64,000 nucleotides of DNA from Poriferisodalis sp965208485 (GTDB lineage: Bacteria; Actinomycetota; Acidimicrobiia; Acidimicrobiales; Poriferisodalaceae): the NCBI RefSeq assembly GCF_965208485.1, contig NZ_OZ242344.1, positions 1,922,001 to 1,986,000 on the forward strand, given 5' to 3'. The notes beneath the pieces were generated by a model. That model made no database searches. It saw only the letters and a program-made list of their open reading frames with translations, and was not told where the DNA came from. The position numbers and the translations under genes were made by a program. Positions 34,218-43,564 of the stretch are shown one piece after another. Every line of letters begins with the position of its first letter. Within the stretch, counting starts at the first letter, position 1.

Positions 34218-34726
34218 TGCCGGCAAGCGCCGTCGGGCAGCGTCGCCGGGCGTCCGTGTCGCTGAGGCCGCGTCCCCCCAGCAGCAACGGCCAGCGGGGC
34301 GACTACGCCATCTTCATCGCGGTCATCGTCGCAGCCCTGCTGCTGTTCGGCGGGATCGCGTATGACGCCCCCCGCCTCATCACGGCTCGCCAGCACGCGG
34401 TCTACAACGCCAGCGAGGCGGCCAAGGTGGCTGTCGCGACCATCGCAGCGGGCGGCACGCAGGCACATGCCAGCAGCGCAGTCCAAGCACGGCTCGCGGC
34501 GGTCCCGGCGCTGTACGGCGCGCCGACCTCTCTGCTGCGCTTGGAATGCGTCGGATCTCTGGTCGAGGTGACCGTGCAGACGTGGTACCGCAATCGATCG
34601 GCCTTGGCTGTGTTCCGCGAGCGGCAGACCATCACGGCCACCGGTGCGGCTGAGGCCCAGCTGATCGGCCCCAGCGGTGAGCCCAGCGGACGCGGCTACC
34701 TGCCAGAGTGCCCGCTGACGATCTAG
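34217..34726 (+). CDS. TadE/TadG-like pseudopilin, 169 aa
   Basis: After a basic N-terminus comes NGQRGDYAIFIAVIVAALLL with the peptidase-like RGD-Y site and a membrane helix, then ITARQHAVYNASEAAKVAVA and a small C-terminal domain. Third member of the pseudopilin set. The ATG overlaps the preceding stop by one base (TGATG). It is followed by 99 bases before the LysM protein. Confidence 0.65.
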   Translation: MPASAVGQRRRASVSLRPRPPSSNGQRGDYAIFIAVIVAALLLFGGIAYDAPRLITARQHAVYNASEAAKVAVATIAAGGTQAHASSAVQARLAAVPALYGAPTSLLRLECVGSLVEVTVQTWYRNRSALAVFRERQTITATGAAEAQLIGPSGEPSGRGYLPECPLTI

Positions 34727-34825
34727 CCGCCGCGGTGTGCTGGGGGCGCGGAGGAAGGCTCATTCCGGCGAGGCGTCCGGGCTTGGACCAACGAGAGCCT
34801 GCGAGCGGCTATTCTGAGTGTTCCT

Positions 34826-37800
34826 GTGGGTAAGCGTGGCTTCTTCTCACGACTCTTCCGTCGGCAGCCGAAGGCGGAGCGTTCGTCTGGCGCGGTCGGA
34901 GGTCGGAGAGGCCGACGCAAGGATCGCAAGGCGCCCCCCGCGGCACAGCAGCCCGGCGAAGCCATGCGGGGCGACAGTGACGAGAGCGTCGCTGAGCCGT
35001 GGTATCGCCAGTCTGGTCCGCTGTTCGATGAGTCGTTCAATGACCGTCCGCCGAGGCAGGTGACCGGCGAGTCTGGTGCTGGGCGGCCTGTGGCCCCGTC
35101 GTCGGCAGCAGGAGAGGCCCTCGACGTGCTGCCGCCGCATGTGCCGATGATCCAGCGGATCGAGGATGTGACCCAGCCGACGGCGTCGGCGATGCCTGCC
35201 TCGGTCGCCGGGCAACCAGCGATGCCTCACGGCGGGTTCGACCCGTTCGCCCCACCGTCCGACGACGATGACGAAGAGTCCGACTTGGGGCGCCGAGAGG
35301 ATGCCGAAGAAGCTGCTGCAACGAGCCGAGACAGCGGATTCGAAGCGGACGGGTCCGACGACGCAGAGAGCGAGACAAGCGAGATTGTCGACGACACCCG
35401 CGGCGACCCTGACGGCGACGACGGAATCGGCGACGACGGCGGGGATGCAGCGCCTGGGGTGGGTGGAGCTGATGCCGCTGGTCCGGGATCTGACGTCGAG
35501 GACCCGCTGCCGGCTGCCGCTTCCACGGAGAGCCTTGCGCAGCACGAGCCGCCGAATGAGCCGCCGATGGTCGTCCCGGTGCGGGGCTACTACCTCACGC
35601 GCGGCGACGACACGCTGCGCAGCGTTGCGGCCCAGTTCCTGAATGCACCCGAGCGCTGGTCAGAGCTGCGTGCCGTCAACGCCGCGCACCCGCAGATCGC
35701 CGACGCCGACCCCGACGAGTTGCTGGAACCCGGCACGGCGCTCGCGCTGCCCGGAGATCCGCTCCCGTGGGGTCGGCCGGACCCGGTGTATCTGTGGACG
35801 CTCGCCGAGACCTTCCTCTACACCGCATGGGGTCGGGAGCCATCTCCCGAGGAAGTGGTGCCGTTCTGGCGAGGACTCACCCGTGGTGCACTGCCCGAAG
35901 GGGAGCAGCCATCGCCGGGCAACGAGCTGCCCGGGATCGCCGAGGCCGGAGGCGCTGCAGCGACATTGCTGCCGCCGCCTTTCGAGATGCCGGCGGCGGA
36001 GGTCGTCGAGCCTGAGGAAGCCGACGAACCTGAGACCGCAGACGAACCTGAAGACGCAGGCAAACCTGAGGAAGCCGACGTCGCGCCCAAGGAAGCCGAC
36101 GAACCTGAGACCGTCGAACCTGAGACCGCAGGCAAACCTGAAGACGCAGGCAAACCTGAGGACGCAGACGTCGCGCCCAAGGAAGCCGACGAACCTGAGA
36201 CCGACGAACCTGAGACCGCAGGCAAACCTGAGGACGCAGGCGAACCTGAGGAAGCCGACGTCGCGCCCGAGGAAGCCGACGAACCTGAGATCGCAGGCGA
36301 ACCTGAGGACGCAGACGAACCTGAGGACGCAGACGAACCTGAGACCGACGACACACTTCCGGTGGAGGCCCCGGTCGGCGAGTTGACCGACGACGAGGCC
36401 GACGCGCGGATTGCGATGGTCGAGGCGGACGACACAGGAGCTGTTGCTGCTGTCGAGGCGCCGCCTCCCGAGGGTGTGGAGTTCGAGTCCGGGCCTGCGG
36501 GCACGCCGCCGGATCTGGCCTATGAATTCTCGTACGAGCCGGTGCCGCCGGATCTGGCCGATGAGCTCTCGTACGAGCCGGTGCCGCCAGATGATGCGCA
36601 AGCAGAGTTGCTCGAGGAACAAGCAGATCTGCTCGAGGAACTGGTCGACGCCGCAGAGCAGGCCATTGACGCAGCGATAGTGCACGAGCCACTCGATCTC
36701 GAAGACATCGAAGCAGAGACCGTCCCTGAAGCAGCAGTCGTCGCTCCGCGCCTCGATGACGGCGACATTGTCGATGCGACCATCATCGAGGGTGCGTCCG
36801 AGGACGACGTGATCGACGACGTCGTCGAGGTTGAGGTCTTTGGGGACGTTCTGGCAGAGGAGGGTGTCGCAGAGGACGACGTCGTCGAGGTCTTCGAGGA
36901 CGATCAGATCGTCGGCGGGATCCAGATCCCGGACATGCCGGCGCTGGAAGACGTGTCGGCGCTGGAATCAGTCATTGAGCCGCCGGTTCCGCCACCCTCG
37001 GTGGCGCCACCGGTGCCGCCGCAGTCTCCGGCCCTTCATGCCGACCCTGCTTACGGCGTCGAGGCGCCCTTACTGGAGCCGCCTCCGACCTTCGAGGACT
37101 GGCTGAGCGAGTCGGACGATGCTCCGCCCGCCACCGATCCTTCGGCGCCGTATGCAGGGCTTCCCGCCGCCGGTTCAGCCTACGAGTCGGCAATGCCGCC
37201 CGAGTCCGAAGCGCCGCGCGTCCCGCACTTCCTGCCATCGGTCACCGGGTCGTTCGCGAGCCAGCAGCCTCCGGTTGCCCGGTCCACTCCCCTCGGTCGC
37301 AGCCTTGCCGGCACGGCCGTCGGGGATGCCATGATGCTGTGGCAGCTCGCTCGACGGCGCCGCTACAGCCGACGGGACGCTGACGCTGCCGGTGCGATCG
37401 AGGAGGCTCTCCAGCAGAGCGCCGGGAGCGAATCGCTCCAGCTCATCGAAACCGCAATGCGCCACCTGTATGCAGTCACGGTCGACCTGCAGCGGGCCAA
37501 GCCCAGCGTGCTGGCCGTTCGCGTCGGTACCTACGGGTTCGAGGTGCTCCTCGACAAGCCGGTCGAGACGCCACCCGGATGGCGGTCGGCTTCGGGCGGA
37601 TTCGTCTTGGAATTGCCCCAAGGCGTCACAGCACGCGACTTGAGCGTCGTCGGCCAGGGACCCTCGCTGTGCCCGGCCTTGGTCCCAGTCGGCAACACGT
37701 ACGAGGGGCCGTTGCTGCTGAACTTGGAGCAACTCGGTTGTCTCGCCGTCTCCGGGCCGAGCGGCCCAGCCGCCAGCCTGCTCGGCGCAATTGTCAGCGC

Positions 37801-38233
37801 TCTGGGCTCGTCGCCGATGGCGAGCGACCTGCGCATCACTGCTGTGGGCCTCGACAGCTCAGCGGGAATGATCGGCTGGGAAGCCGTGCGCTTCGCGAAT
37901 TACGACGCGCCCGAGCTCGAAGCGCTGCTGGCCTCCGCACATGGCCTCGGCGACGGCGCCGTCGAGTTGCTCGTCGTCGGACCCGGCAACGATCTGCTCA
38001 TCCAGCGCGCCGGACAGGTGGCCACCGCACCGGACTCCCGGCTCTCCCTCGTAGGCGCGACCTCTGCGGTGAGCGCTCGCTGGCCTTGGCGCATTCATGT
38101 CGACGATACGGGCACCGCGGTGGTGCATCCCATCTCCATCACCATGACCGCAGCTCGAGCACTGTCCCCCGAAGCGATTGCCCAGCTCGGCGGAATGGTG
38201 CCCGGCAGTGCGAATCCCGCTGGTCTCCGATGA
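34826..38233 (+). CDS. large acidic LysM-domain protein, 1135 aa
   Basis: After a basic N-terminus (GKRGFFSRLFRRQPK) come long acidic stretches, then a LysM-like domain at about residues 252-310 (YYLTRGDDTLRSVAAQFLNA and LLEPGTALALPGDP), then a very acidic Glu/Pro/Asp/Ala repeat region (about 395-515) and another acidic segment to residue 820. The C-terminal 300 residues resemble the P-loop-like sensor part seen in actinobacterial LysM-BTAD regulators (LLLNLEQLGCLAVSGPSGPA), but no DNA-binding domain is present. No signal peptide is clear, so its side of the membrane is unknown. GTG start; it overlaps the next gene by four bases. Confidence 0.6.
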   Translation: MGKRGFFSRLFRRQPKAERSSGAVGGRRGRRKDRKAPPAAQQPGEAMRGDSDESVAEPWYRQSGPLFDESFNDRPPRQVTGESGAGRPVAPSSAAGEALDVLPPHVPMIQRIEDVTQPTASAMPASVAGQPAMPHGGFDPFAPPSDDDDEESDLGRREDAEEAAATSRDSGFEADGSDDAESETSEIVDDTRGDPDGDDGIGDDGGDAAPGVGGADAAGPGSDVEDPLPAAASTESLAQHEPPNEPPMVVPVRGYYLTRGDDTLRSVAAQFLNAPERWSELRAVNAAHPQIADADPDELLEPGTALALPGDPLPWGRPDPVYLWTLAETFLYTAWGREPSPEEVVPFWRGLTRGALPEGEQPSPGNELPGIAEAGGAAATLLPPPFEMPAAEVVEPEEADEPETADEPEDAGKPEEADVAPKEADEPETVEPETAGKPEDAGKPEDADVAPKEADEPETDEPETAGKPEDAGEPEEADVAPEEADEPEIAGEPEDADEPEDADEPETDDTLPVEAPVGELTDDEADARIAMVEADDTGAVAAVEAPPPEGVEFESGPAGTPPDLAYEFSYEPVPPDLADELSYEPVPPDDAQAELLEEQADLLEELVDAAEQAIDAAIVHEPLDLEDIEAETVPEAAVVAPRLDDGDIVDATIIEGASEDDVIDDVVEVEVFGDVLAEEGVAEDDVVEVFEDDQIVGGIQIPDMPALEDVSALESVIEPPVPPPSVAPPVPPQSPALHADPAYGVEAPLLEPPPTFEDWLSESDDAPPATDPSAPYAGLPAAGSAYESAMPPESEAPRVPHFLPSVTGSFASQQPPVARSTPLGRSLAGTAVGDAMMLWQLARRRRYSRRDADAAGAIEEALQQSAGSESLQLIETAMRHLYAVTVDLQRAKPSVLAVRVGTYGFEVLLDKPVETPPGWRSASGGFVLELPQGVTARDLSVVGQGPSLCPALVPVGNTYEGPLLLNLEQLGCLAVSGPSGPAASLLGAIVSALGSSPMASDLRITAVGLDSSAGMIGWEAVRFANYDAPELEALLASAHGLGDGAVELLVVGPGNDLLIQRAGQVATAPDSRLSLVGATSAVSARWPWRIHVDDTGTAVVHPISITMTAARALSPEAIAQLGGMVPGSANPAGLR
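36010..36350 (+). repeat. degenerate in-frame acidic repeats of the LysM protein gene
   Basis: About 340 bases of short direct repeats built from GAACCTGAGACCG, GAACCTGAGGACGCAG and GCAGGCAAACCTGA units that encode DEPETA, DEPEDA, GKPEDA and VAPKEADEPE. The blocks recur three times with small changes, so copy number probably varies between strains without breaking the frame. Confidence 0.8.
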
Positions 38234-39840
38234 GCATGCCGCCATTCCGCAGTGGCCCACGAGGCCGCAGCGGAGGGTGTTCGAGACTCATGCGACTGCT
38301 CTCGAGCGTGCTCGCCTCGGCTCTGGCTGTCGCAGCATGCGGCATCGGCTCTGCCGAGAATTCGCTGGAAGGACCCAACGGGCCTGCATTTCAGGCGCCG
38401 GGCGAGTCGGCGGACATCCTCGCGTTGAGGACCGGTGCAGGCATCGCCGCAGCAGGAGGGGATCTGTCAGCGCTCGACGCTTCCGAGTGCGCCCTCAACC
38501 GGGCTGTCCGGCTCGCGTATGTCGGGCCCGATCTGAGCCAGCTCGATTCCGTCGGTCTGGGTTCGCTGGTGGTGGAGGAACCTGTTCACATCATTGAGGC
38601 GTACCTCGCCGAAGTGAACGCGAACGGAGGACTGCACGACAGATGCGTGCAGTCGAGCGTCCACTTGTGGAGCTGGGACGATCCTGAGGGATCGTTTCAG
38701 CGCATCTGCGAGCAAGTTCCTGCCGAGTCGCCGCTTGTGGTGCTCAACCTCTTCGGTGACGTGCGGGGAGTGAGCTGTCTCACCACCGATGCGGGACTCG
38801 CGATGTTCGGGCTGTATGCGTCCGCGCCGGCGACCATCCAGCGACTGTCGCGCGGCAACCTCTTCTTGGATGTCGGAACGGCCGGCTACCTGCTGGGCAA
38901 CAGCATCGACATAGCGCGCCGGTCGAGTCTTGTTCCTGAGAGCGGGCAATTCGGATTGCTCTTCGGGGGACCGCTCGGAGCGGATCCGTCACGTCGGGAG
39001 TACAACATCGGCGCGGACTTCGACCAGGTCGCGACGGTGACCGGCGATCTCAACCGCATACCCGGCGTCATCACTCACGTTCCCGCCCGGTTCGGCCGTC
39101 TCCCGCTCCTCGGCCCTGAGGGTCGCGTGCGACTGCTCGAGAGTGCGCTCACGCCGGCGGAGGTGACAGCAGCCACGGAACAAGCGTCGAGCCTGACCTC
39201 AGAGCAGACAGCGATTCTCGGCGAGATAGAGCAGTTCTATCTCAATGCCGTGACGGACCATCGGGACAAGGGCGTGATCGCTGTGTACTCGACGGCCGCA
39301 TGGTTCGAGTTGCGCCGCATGATGCGCGCCGCAGAGCGCATCGGTTGGCATCCCCTGTGGATAGCCAACGACATCCAAGGTGCGACACTCACGCTGACCG
39401 GTGCACCTCGGGCTCAAGCCGACAACTTCTACCTCGTCAGTGCCCGGCGAACAGCGGGCGACGAGCTCGCCGATCTCGATCGAGGGTGCGTTGGCCTCCG
39501 GAGTTCGGCCCCCGGATCACCGCCCTTCACACACCGGCACCACACCGACGCTTGGAGCGTCCTCGTTGCGACCTGCGATGCGCTCGACGTGACGATGAGC
39601 GCATTGTCCCGTGTCTCGGGACCGTTGTCATCTGAGGCGTTCGTCGAGCAATTGTCGAACACGCACTACGAAGCGGGATACGGGGGCCGGATCGGATTCG
39701 GCCCGGGCGACTACTCCGGAGCAGATCGCTTTCGAGTGCTGCGAGCCGATCCAGACTGCGTCCTCGACGACTGGGGGTGCATGCGCGCTGTGACGGACTG
39801 GTTTGAGTCCTCGACCGCACAGACGCAGGGAGGGGGATGA
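38230..39840 (+). CDS. type I periplasmic-binding-like lipoprotein, 536 aa
   Basis: The signal MRLLSSVLASALAVAACG ends in a lipobox (VAAC), so the protein is lipid-anchored outside the membrane. The following domain resembles branched-chain amino-acid-type binding proteins: RLAYVGPDLSQLDSVGLGSL, VEEPVHIIEAYLAEVNANGG (the segment that usually gives a substrate pocket) and DKGVIAVYSTAAWFELRRMM. The sequence has a longer N-terminal region than the family norm. The ATG overlaps the LysM gene stop and its end overlaps the next gene. The ligand is unknown. Confidence 0.6.
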   Translation: MSMPPFRSGPRGRSGGCSRLMRLLSSVLASALAVAACGIGSAENSLEGPNGPAFQAPGESADILALRTGAGIAAAGGDLSALDASECALNRAVRLAYVGPDLSQLDSVGLGSLVVEEPVHIIEAYLAEVNANGGLHDRCVQSSVHLWSWDDPEGSFQRICEQVPAESPLVVLNLFGDVRGVSCLTTDAGLAMFGLYASAPATIQRLSRGNLFLDVGTAGYLLGNSIDIARRSSLVPESGQFGLLFGGPLGADPSRREYNIGADFDQVATVTGDLNRIPGVITHVPARFGRLPLLGPEGRVRLLESALTPAEVTAATEQASSLTSEQTAILGEIEQFYLNAVTDHRDKGVIAVYSTAAWFELRRMMRAAERIGWHPLWIANDIQGATLTLTGAPRAQADNFYLVSARRTAGDELADLDRGCVGLRSSAPGSPPFTHRHHTDAWSVLVATCDALDVTMSALSRVSGPLSSEAFVEQLSNTHYEAGYGGRIGFGPGDYSGADRFRVLRADPDCVLDDWGCMRAVTDWFESSTAQTQGGG

Positions 39841-40931
39841 AACTCATGCTCACCCGAATCCAGTTCGCTCGCCGCTCGCCGATCGCTGCGATGGCATTCG
39901 TGATGCTGTCGGCGGTCGCCTGCGGAAACCTCGCCGACGAGCCGTCGGCAACGTCCGCGAACGTTGCCGACGTTCCTGCGGCAGGCGAGGAGTCACCGTC
40001 CATCCGGCTCGCCTTGCCCACAGAACCCTTGTGGCAGTGGCTGGGCGACTCAGGCGTCCTCGCAGACTGGGAGGCTCAGCACGGGTTCCGCATCGAAGCC
40101 TCCCACCCGTTCCGGCCGTTTACCGCGCTCATCAGCGGCCACGCCGACATCATCCTGGTCGACGCGCTCGACGTGCCGGTCTTCGCAAGCGGCCTCGAAA
40201 GCGCTCCGGTCATCATCGGCAAGTATGCGAGCGACCGCTCCATCGCTGCGGTGAAACGCACCAACCAGGCCACCGACTTGGCCGGAGTCGTGGAGGGCAG
40301 AATCGCGATAGAGAGCGAACTGGGCTCGACATTGCTGTGGTCGCTCATCGTCGACGAGATCCATGCGCTCGACTTCAGCTACGGCGGCGGCGACTTCGAC
40401 TTCGTCAATGCGACCTCCGGCATCGCCGATGCTGTCGACCGAGGCGACGCCGAGGCCTGCCTCTGCTTGCCTGACGCAGGCGCCTCCAGCCTGAGCACAG
40501 GAATCTTGCGACCGCTGTACGACGGCAAGTCAGCATCGACGGTCTATGCAGAGCTCATCGGCCAGCCCGAGCGACCGCTGCTCGGAAGAGTGTTCCTCAC
40601 CAGCCGGGAGTGGTACCAAGCCCACCCCGCCGAAGTCAGTGCATTCCTGGAGATGTGGGAAACGGCTGTGCGGAATTGGAATGCGAACTATGGCGCCTTC
40701 ATCGTCGCTTATCCGCAGCTCCTGTCAGTGCAGTCCGACGAGGAGATCGCCTGGCTCACCGACTATGTCTTGCACAACAACTGGATCGCTTCGACGGTGT
40801 ATCCCACCAGCGACGACGCTCTGAACTATGAAGACGCTGTGAAGAAGCTCCAAGCGAAGGAGCTGATCCCGCCGGATGCCTCGCCGCCTTCGGTGATCAC
40901 CAGCGGCCCGACCCCCGAAGGAGGTTCCTGA
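39837..40931 (+). CDS. NMT1/SsuA-type substrate-binding lipoprotein, 364 aa
   Basis: Signal ending FVMLSAVACG gives a lipobox. The mature part follows taurine/nitrate/sulfonate-type binding proteins: IRLALPTEPLWQWLGDSGVL, then FRPFTALISGHADIILVDAL and GIADAVDRGDAEACLCLPDA. It is followed directly by two permease genes and an ATPase gene of the same importer class. ATG overlaps the preceding stop by four bases. Confidence 0.72.
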   Translation: MKLMLTRIQFARRSPIAAMAFVMLSAVACGNLADEPSATSANVADVPAAGEESPSIRLALPTEPLWQWLGDSGVLADWEAQHGFRIEASHPFRPFTALISGHADIILVDALDVPVFASGLESAPVIIGKYASDRSIAAVKRTNQATDLAGVVEGRIAIESELGSTLLWSLIVDEIHALDFSYGGGDFDFVNATSGIADAVDRGDAEACLCLPDAGASSLSTGILRPLYDGKSASTVYAELIGQPERPLLGRVFLTSREWYQAHPAEVSAFLEMWETAVRNWNANYGAFIVAYPQLLSVQSDEEIAWLTDYVLHNNWIASTVYPTSDDALNYEDAVKKLQAKELIPPDASPPSVITSGPTPEGGS

Positions 40932-40933
40932 CC

Positions 40934-41788
40934 GTGTCCTTTGATGCCTCTGTGACGCCGGATGCTGTCGCCGAGTTGTCCGCGCGCGAATTGCGACGAT
41001 CCGTCATGGGTCGCTGGGGGTTCCGCCTCGGCGTGGCCGTGGGGTGGCTGGCGTTCGTGGGCGTGTGGTACTTGGCTTCCGAGTTCGTTCTGGGCACCCA
41101 GCAGCTGCCGCCGCCGCACACCGTGGCCGACGAGGCGTGGCAGGTCCTGCGTGGCGGGGGCTTCGGCTCGACGTTGTGGGCGAGCCTCTCACGGGTGATC
41201 GGCGGCTGCGTCCTGGCGCTGGCCGCCAGCATCCTGCTGGGGACCGTGATCGCCTACAGCAGCTGGTGGCGAGGCCTGCTCGGCAGTCTCACACGGTTCT
41301 TCGTGAGCATCCCCACGGTCGCTTTGGCCATCTTGGCGCTCATTCTGTTCGGCGTCTCCGGACTCGGGCCGATGCTGACGGCAGCGCTCGTCGCCACGCC
41401 CTACGTCATGTCCAGCGTGGCGCAGGGGCTGACCGGGGTCGACCGCAGCCTCATCGTGATGAGCGAGTCGTTCGCCCGCACCCGGGCACAGATCATCACC
41501 AGTGTCCTCCTGCCGTCATCGATCCTTGCTGTCATCGGCGGCGCCCGTCAGGCATTCGCCTTGGCTTGGCGCATCACGCTGTTGACCGAGGTGTTCGCAT
41601 CTTCAGACGGTGTGGGCTTCCAGATCAGGCGCAGCTTCGAGAGCTACGACGTCCGCGGCATGCTGGCTTGGACTGCTTTGTTCATCGGTCTCATGTTCGT
41701 TTTCGAGAACCTGATATTCCGGCAGATCGAGCGTCGGGCGTTCGGGGGCGCTCACGCCTCGGTGGCCAACGCGGAGCAGCGACGATGA
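40934..41788 (+). CDS. ABC transporter permease (SsuC/TauC type), 284 aa
   Basis: Membrane protein with the BPD_transp_1 fold: LGVAVGWLAFVGVWYLASEF, several hydrophobic helices and the EAA loop ESFARTRAQIITSVLLPSSI. The GTG start follows the binding-protein stop by two bases; the end overlaps the second permease by four bases. Confidence 0.85.
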   Translation: MSFDASVTPDAVAELSARELRRSVMGRWGFRLGVAVGWLAFVGVWYLASEFVLGTQQLPPPHTVADEAWQVLRGGGFGSTLWASLSRVIGGCVLALAASILLGTVIAYSSWWRGLLGSLTRFFVSIPTVALAILALILFGVSGLGPMLTAALVATPYVMSSVAQGLTGVDRSLIVMSESFARTRAQIITSVLLPSSILAVIGGARQAFALAWRITLLTEVFASSDGVGFQIRRSFESYDVRGMLAWTALFIGLMFVFENLIFRQIERRAFGGAHASVANAEQRR

Positions 41789-42672
41789 GCTACACGACGG
41801 ACTTCCCGGTTGCACCCAGCGGTCTTGGAGCACCTCGAGGCCATCAAGGTCCCGGCGAGCGGCCCACCCGGTGGACGCGCAAGACGTGGTTCATCAACCT
41901 GTTGGCGGCGGCGATCCTGCTGGGCATCTGGCAGTACTTGTCATCGATCAACGAGCGGGTGCCCAGCGTCGTCCTCGTCGGCGAGTTCTTGGGCACCGAG
42001 ATCGCCGGCAATTCGCATGGAGGCACGAGCCGAGGAGAGTTCTGGTCGCCGCTGGGCATCAGCATGCAGCGCTACGGGATCGGCCTCGCCATCGGCATTC
42101 CCACCGGCGCGATCCTGGGCTTGCTGATCGGCGGATCTCGCCGGTTCCGGTCGGTGCTCAATGACACCGTGCTGGTGCTGCTGGCGCTGCCGTCGGTGGT
42201 ATGGGCATTTGCTGCTTCTCTGTGGTTCGGGTTCGGCTCGACGGCGCCGATCGTGGCGGTCGTGCTGACAGCGGTTCCGTTCATGGCCTTCAACCTGAGC
42301 TCGGGCATCCGGGCGCTCGACCCCGGCTTGACGCTGATGTCAAACGCCTTCAACGTTCCCCGCGTCCGGCGCGCCTCGCATCTGCTGATCGGCGGCGCTT
42401 TGCCCAGCGCAGTGACCGGCATCCGGCTCGCATTCATGACGAGCTGGAACAGCCTGCTCATCGTCGAGTGGTTCGGCTCCTCTTCCGGAGTGGGATGGCG
42501 TGCCCGGTTCTGGTACGACGCACTGCGTTTCTCCGGCTTCGTGGCGTGGATTCTGCTGTTCGTCGTGCTCATCACGCTGTTGGACTGGCTCGTCTTGCGG
42601 CGGCTCGAGCGCAGATCGACTCGCTGGCAGCAGCAGCCAACGCTGACCTTCGCAGAGAGCGAGGGCACATGA
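41785..42672 (+). CDS. second ABC transporter permease (SsuC/TauC type), 295 aa
   Basis: Similar in plan to the previous protein: INLLAAAILLGIWQYLSSIN, then helices around GLAIGIPTGAILGLLIG and VLVLLALPSVVWAFAASLWF, and an EAA-like loop SNAFNVPRVRRASHLLIGGA. Two different permeases suggest a heterodimeric channel, not usual for this importer class. It is followed 49 bases later by the ATPase gene. Confidence 0.85.
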   Translation: MSYTTDFPVAPSGLGAPRGHQGPGERPTRWTRKTWFINLLAAAILLGIWQYLSSINERVPSVVLVGEFLGTEIAGNSHGGTSRGEFWSPLGISMQRYGIGLAIGIPTGAILGLLIGGSRRFRSVLNDTVLVLLALPSVVWAFAASLWFGFGSTAPIVAVVLTAVPFMAFNLSSGIRALDPGLTLMSNAFNVPRVRRASHLLIGGALPSAVTGIRLAFMTSWNSLLIVEWFGSSSGVGWRARFWYDALRFSGFVAWILLFVVLITLLDWLVLRRLERRSTRWQQQPTLTFAESEGT

Positions 42673-42721
42673 GCGGTCGCCCACAGGCGATCCGCGACGG
42701 CGCCAACCGAGGAAGGACGAC

Positions 42722-43489
42722 ATGGCAACCATCCTGATCGAGAATCTCACCAAGGTGTATCCACCGACGCCGACATACCCACAGCAGGTGCAGGCGCTCG
42801 GCGGCGTCTCCATGTCAGTGACCGGAAACGTCTTCGTGGCCGTGCTGGGGCCATCAGGCAGCGGCAAGACCACACTGCTGAACATCGTCGCGGGCGTGGA
42901 GGAACCCACGGCGGGCGCGGTGCGAGTGGTCCAGGACGGCGTGCCGGCGCAAGTCGGCTATGTGTTCCAAGAGCCGCGACTGCTGCCGTGGCGCAGCGTG
43001 CTCAACAACATGCTGTATGTGCAGAACCGCAAGTCTGACCGGTCCAAGCGAGAAGCCGAGTTCTACCTGTCCATGGTGGGCCTCAGCGATGTGGCGCATC
43101 TCTACCCGGCGCAGCTGTCAGCCGGCATGCAGCAGCGAGTGGGCATCGCGCGGGCGTTCTTGGTGAACCCTGATGTGCTGCTCATGGACGAGCCCTTCAG
43201 CCACATGGACGCACTGACAGGCCGGTCGCTGCGCGACTACCTGCAGCGCATCTGGCTGCATACCCGCAAGACGGCGCTGTTCGTGACTCACGACGTAGGC
43301 GAAGCGGTGGAGCTCGCGGACCGCATCCTGATGCTGCGCCCGGGCGGTGTCGTGTTCGATGACATCCCCGTCAGCCTGCCGCGTCCGCGCCGCCCCGACG
43401 ACCCGGCCGTGCGTGCTGTGGAATCGGAGGTACTGCGACGCTTCGACTCGATGGAGGCGGCGGTGCGGTTCGGGGACCAGCGCCGGTAG
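42722..43489 (+). CDS. ABC transporter ATP-binding protein (SsuB/TauB type), 255 aa
   Basis: Walker A GPSGSGKTT, signature LSAGMQQRVGIARAF (Ala replaces the usual second Gly of LSGG), Walker B VLLMDEPFSHMD and the switch His in FVTHDVGEAVELADRI. The Q loop reads YVFQEPRLLPWRSV, typical of the nitrate/taurine/sulfonate family. The gene lies 49 bases after the second permease. Confidence 0.88.
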   Translation: MATILIENLTKVYPPTPTYPQQVQALGGVSMSVTGNVFVAVLGPSGSGKTTLLNIVAGVEEPTAGAVRVVQDGVPAQVGYVFQEPRLLPWRSVLNNMLYVQNRKSDRSKREAEFYLSMVGLSDVAHLYPAQLSAGMQQRVGIARAFLVNPDVLLMDEPFSHMDALTGRSLRDYLQRIWLHTRKTALFVTHDVGEAVELADRILMLRPGGVVFDDIPVSLPRPRRPDDPAVRAVESEVLRRFDSMEAAVRFGDQRR

Positions 43490-43564
43490 GGCGAACGCGC
43501 TCGGCGGGTGTTGCGAGTGCCGGGGGCGAGTCGTGCTGAAGCCTCGAACCGGGGACAGGCAGCA

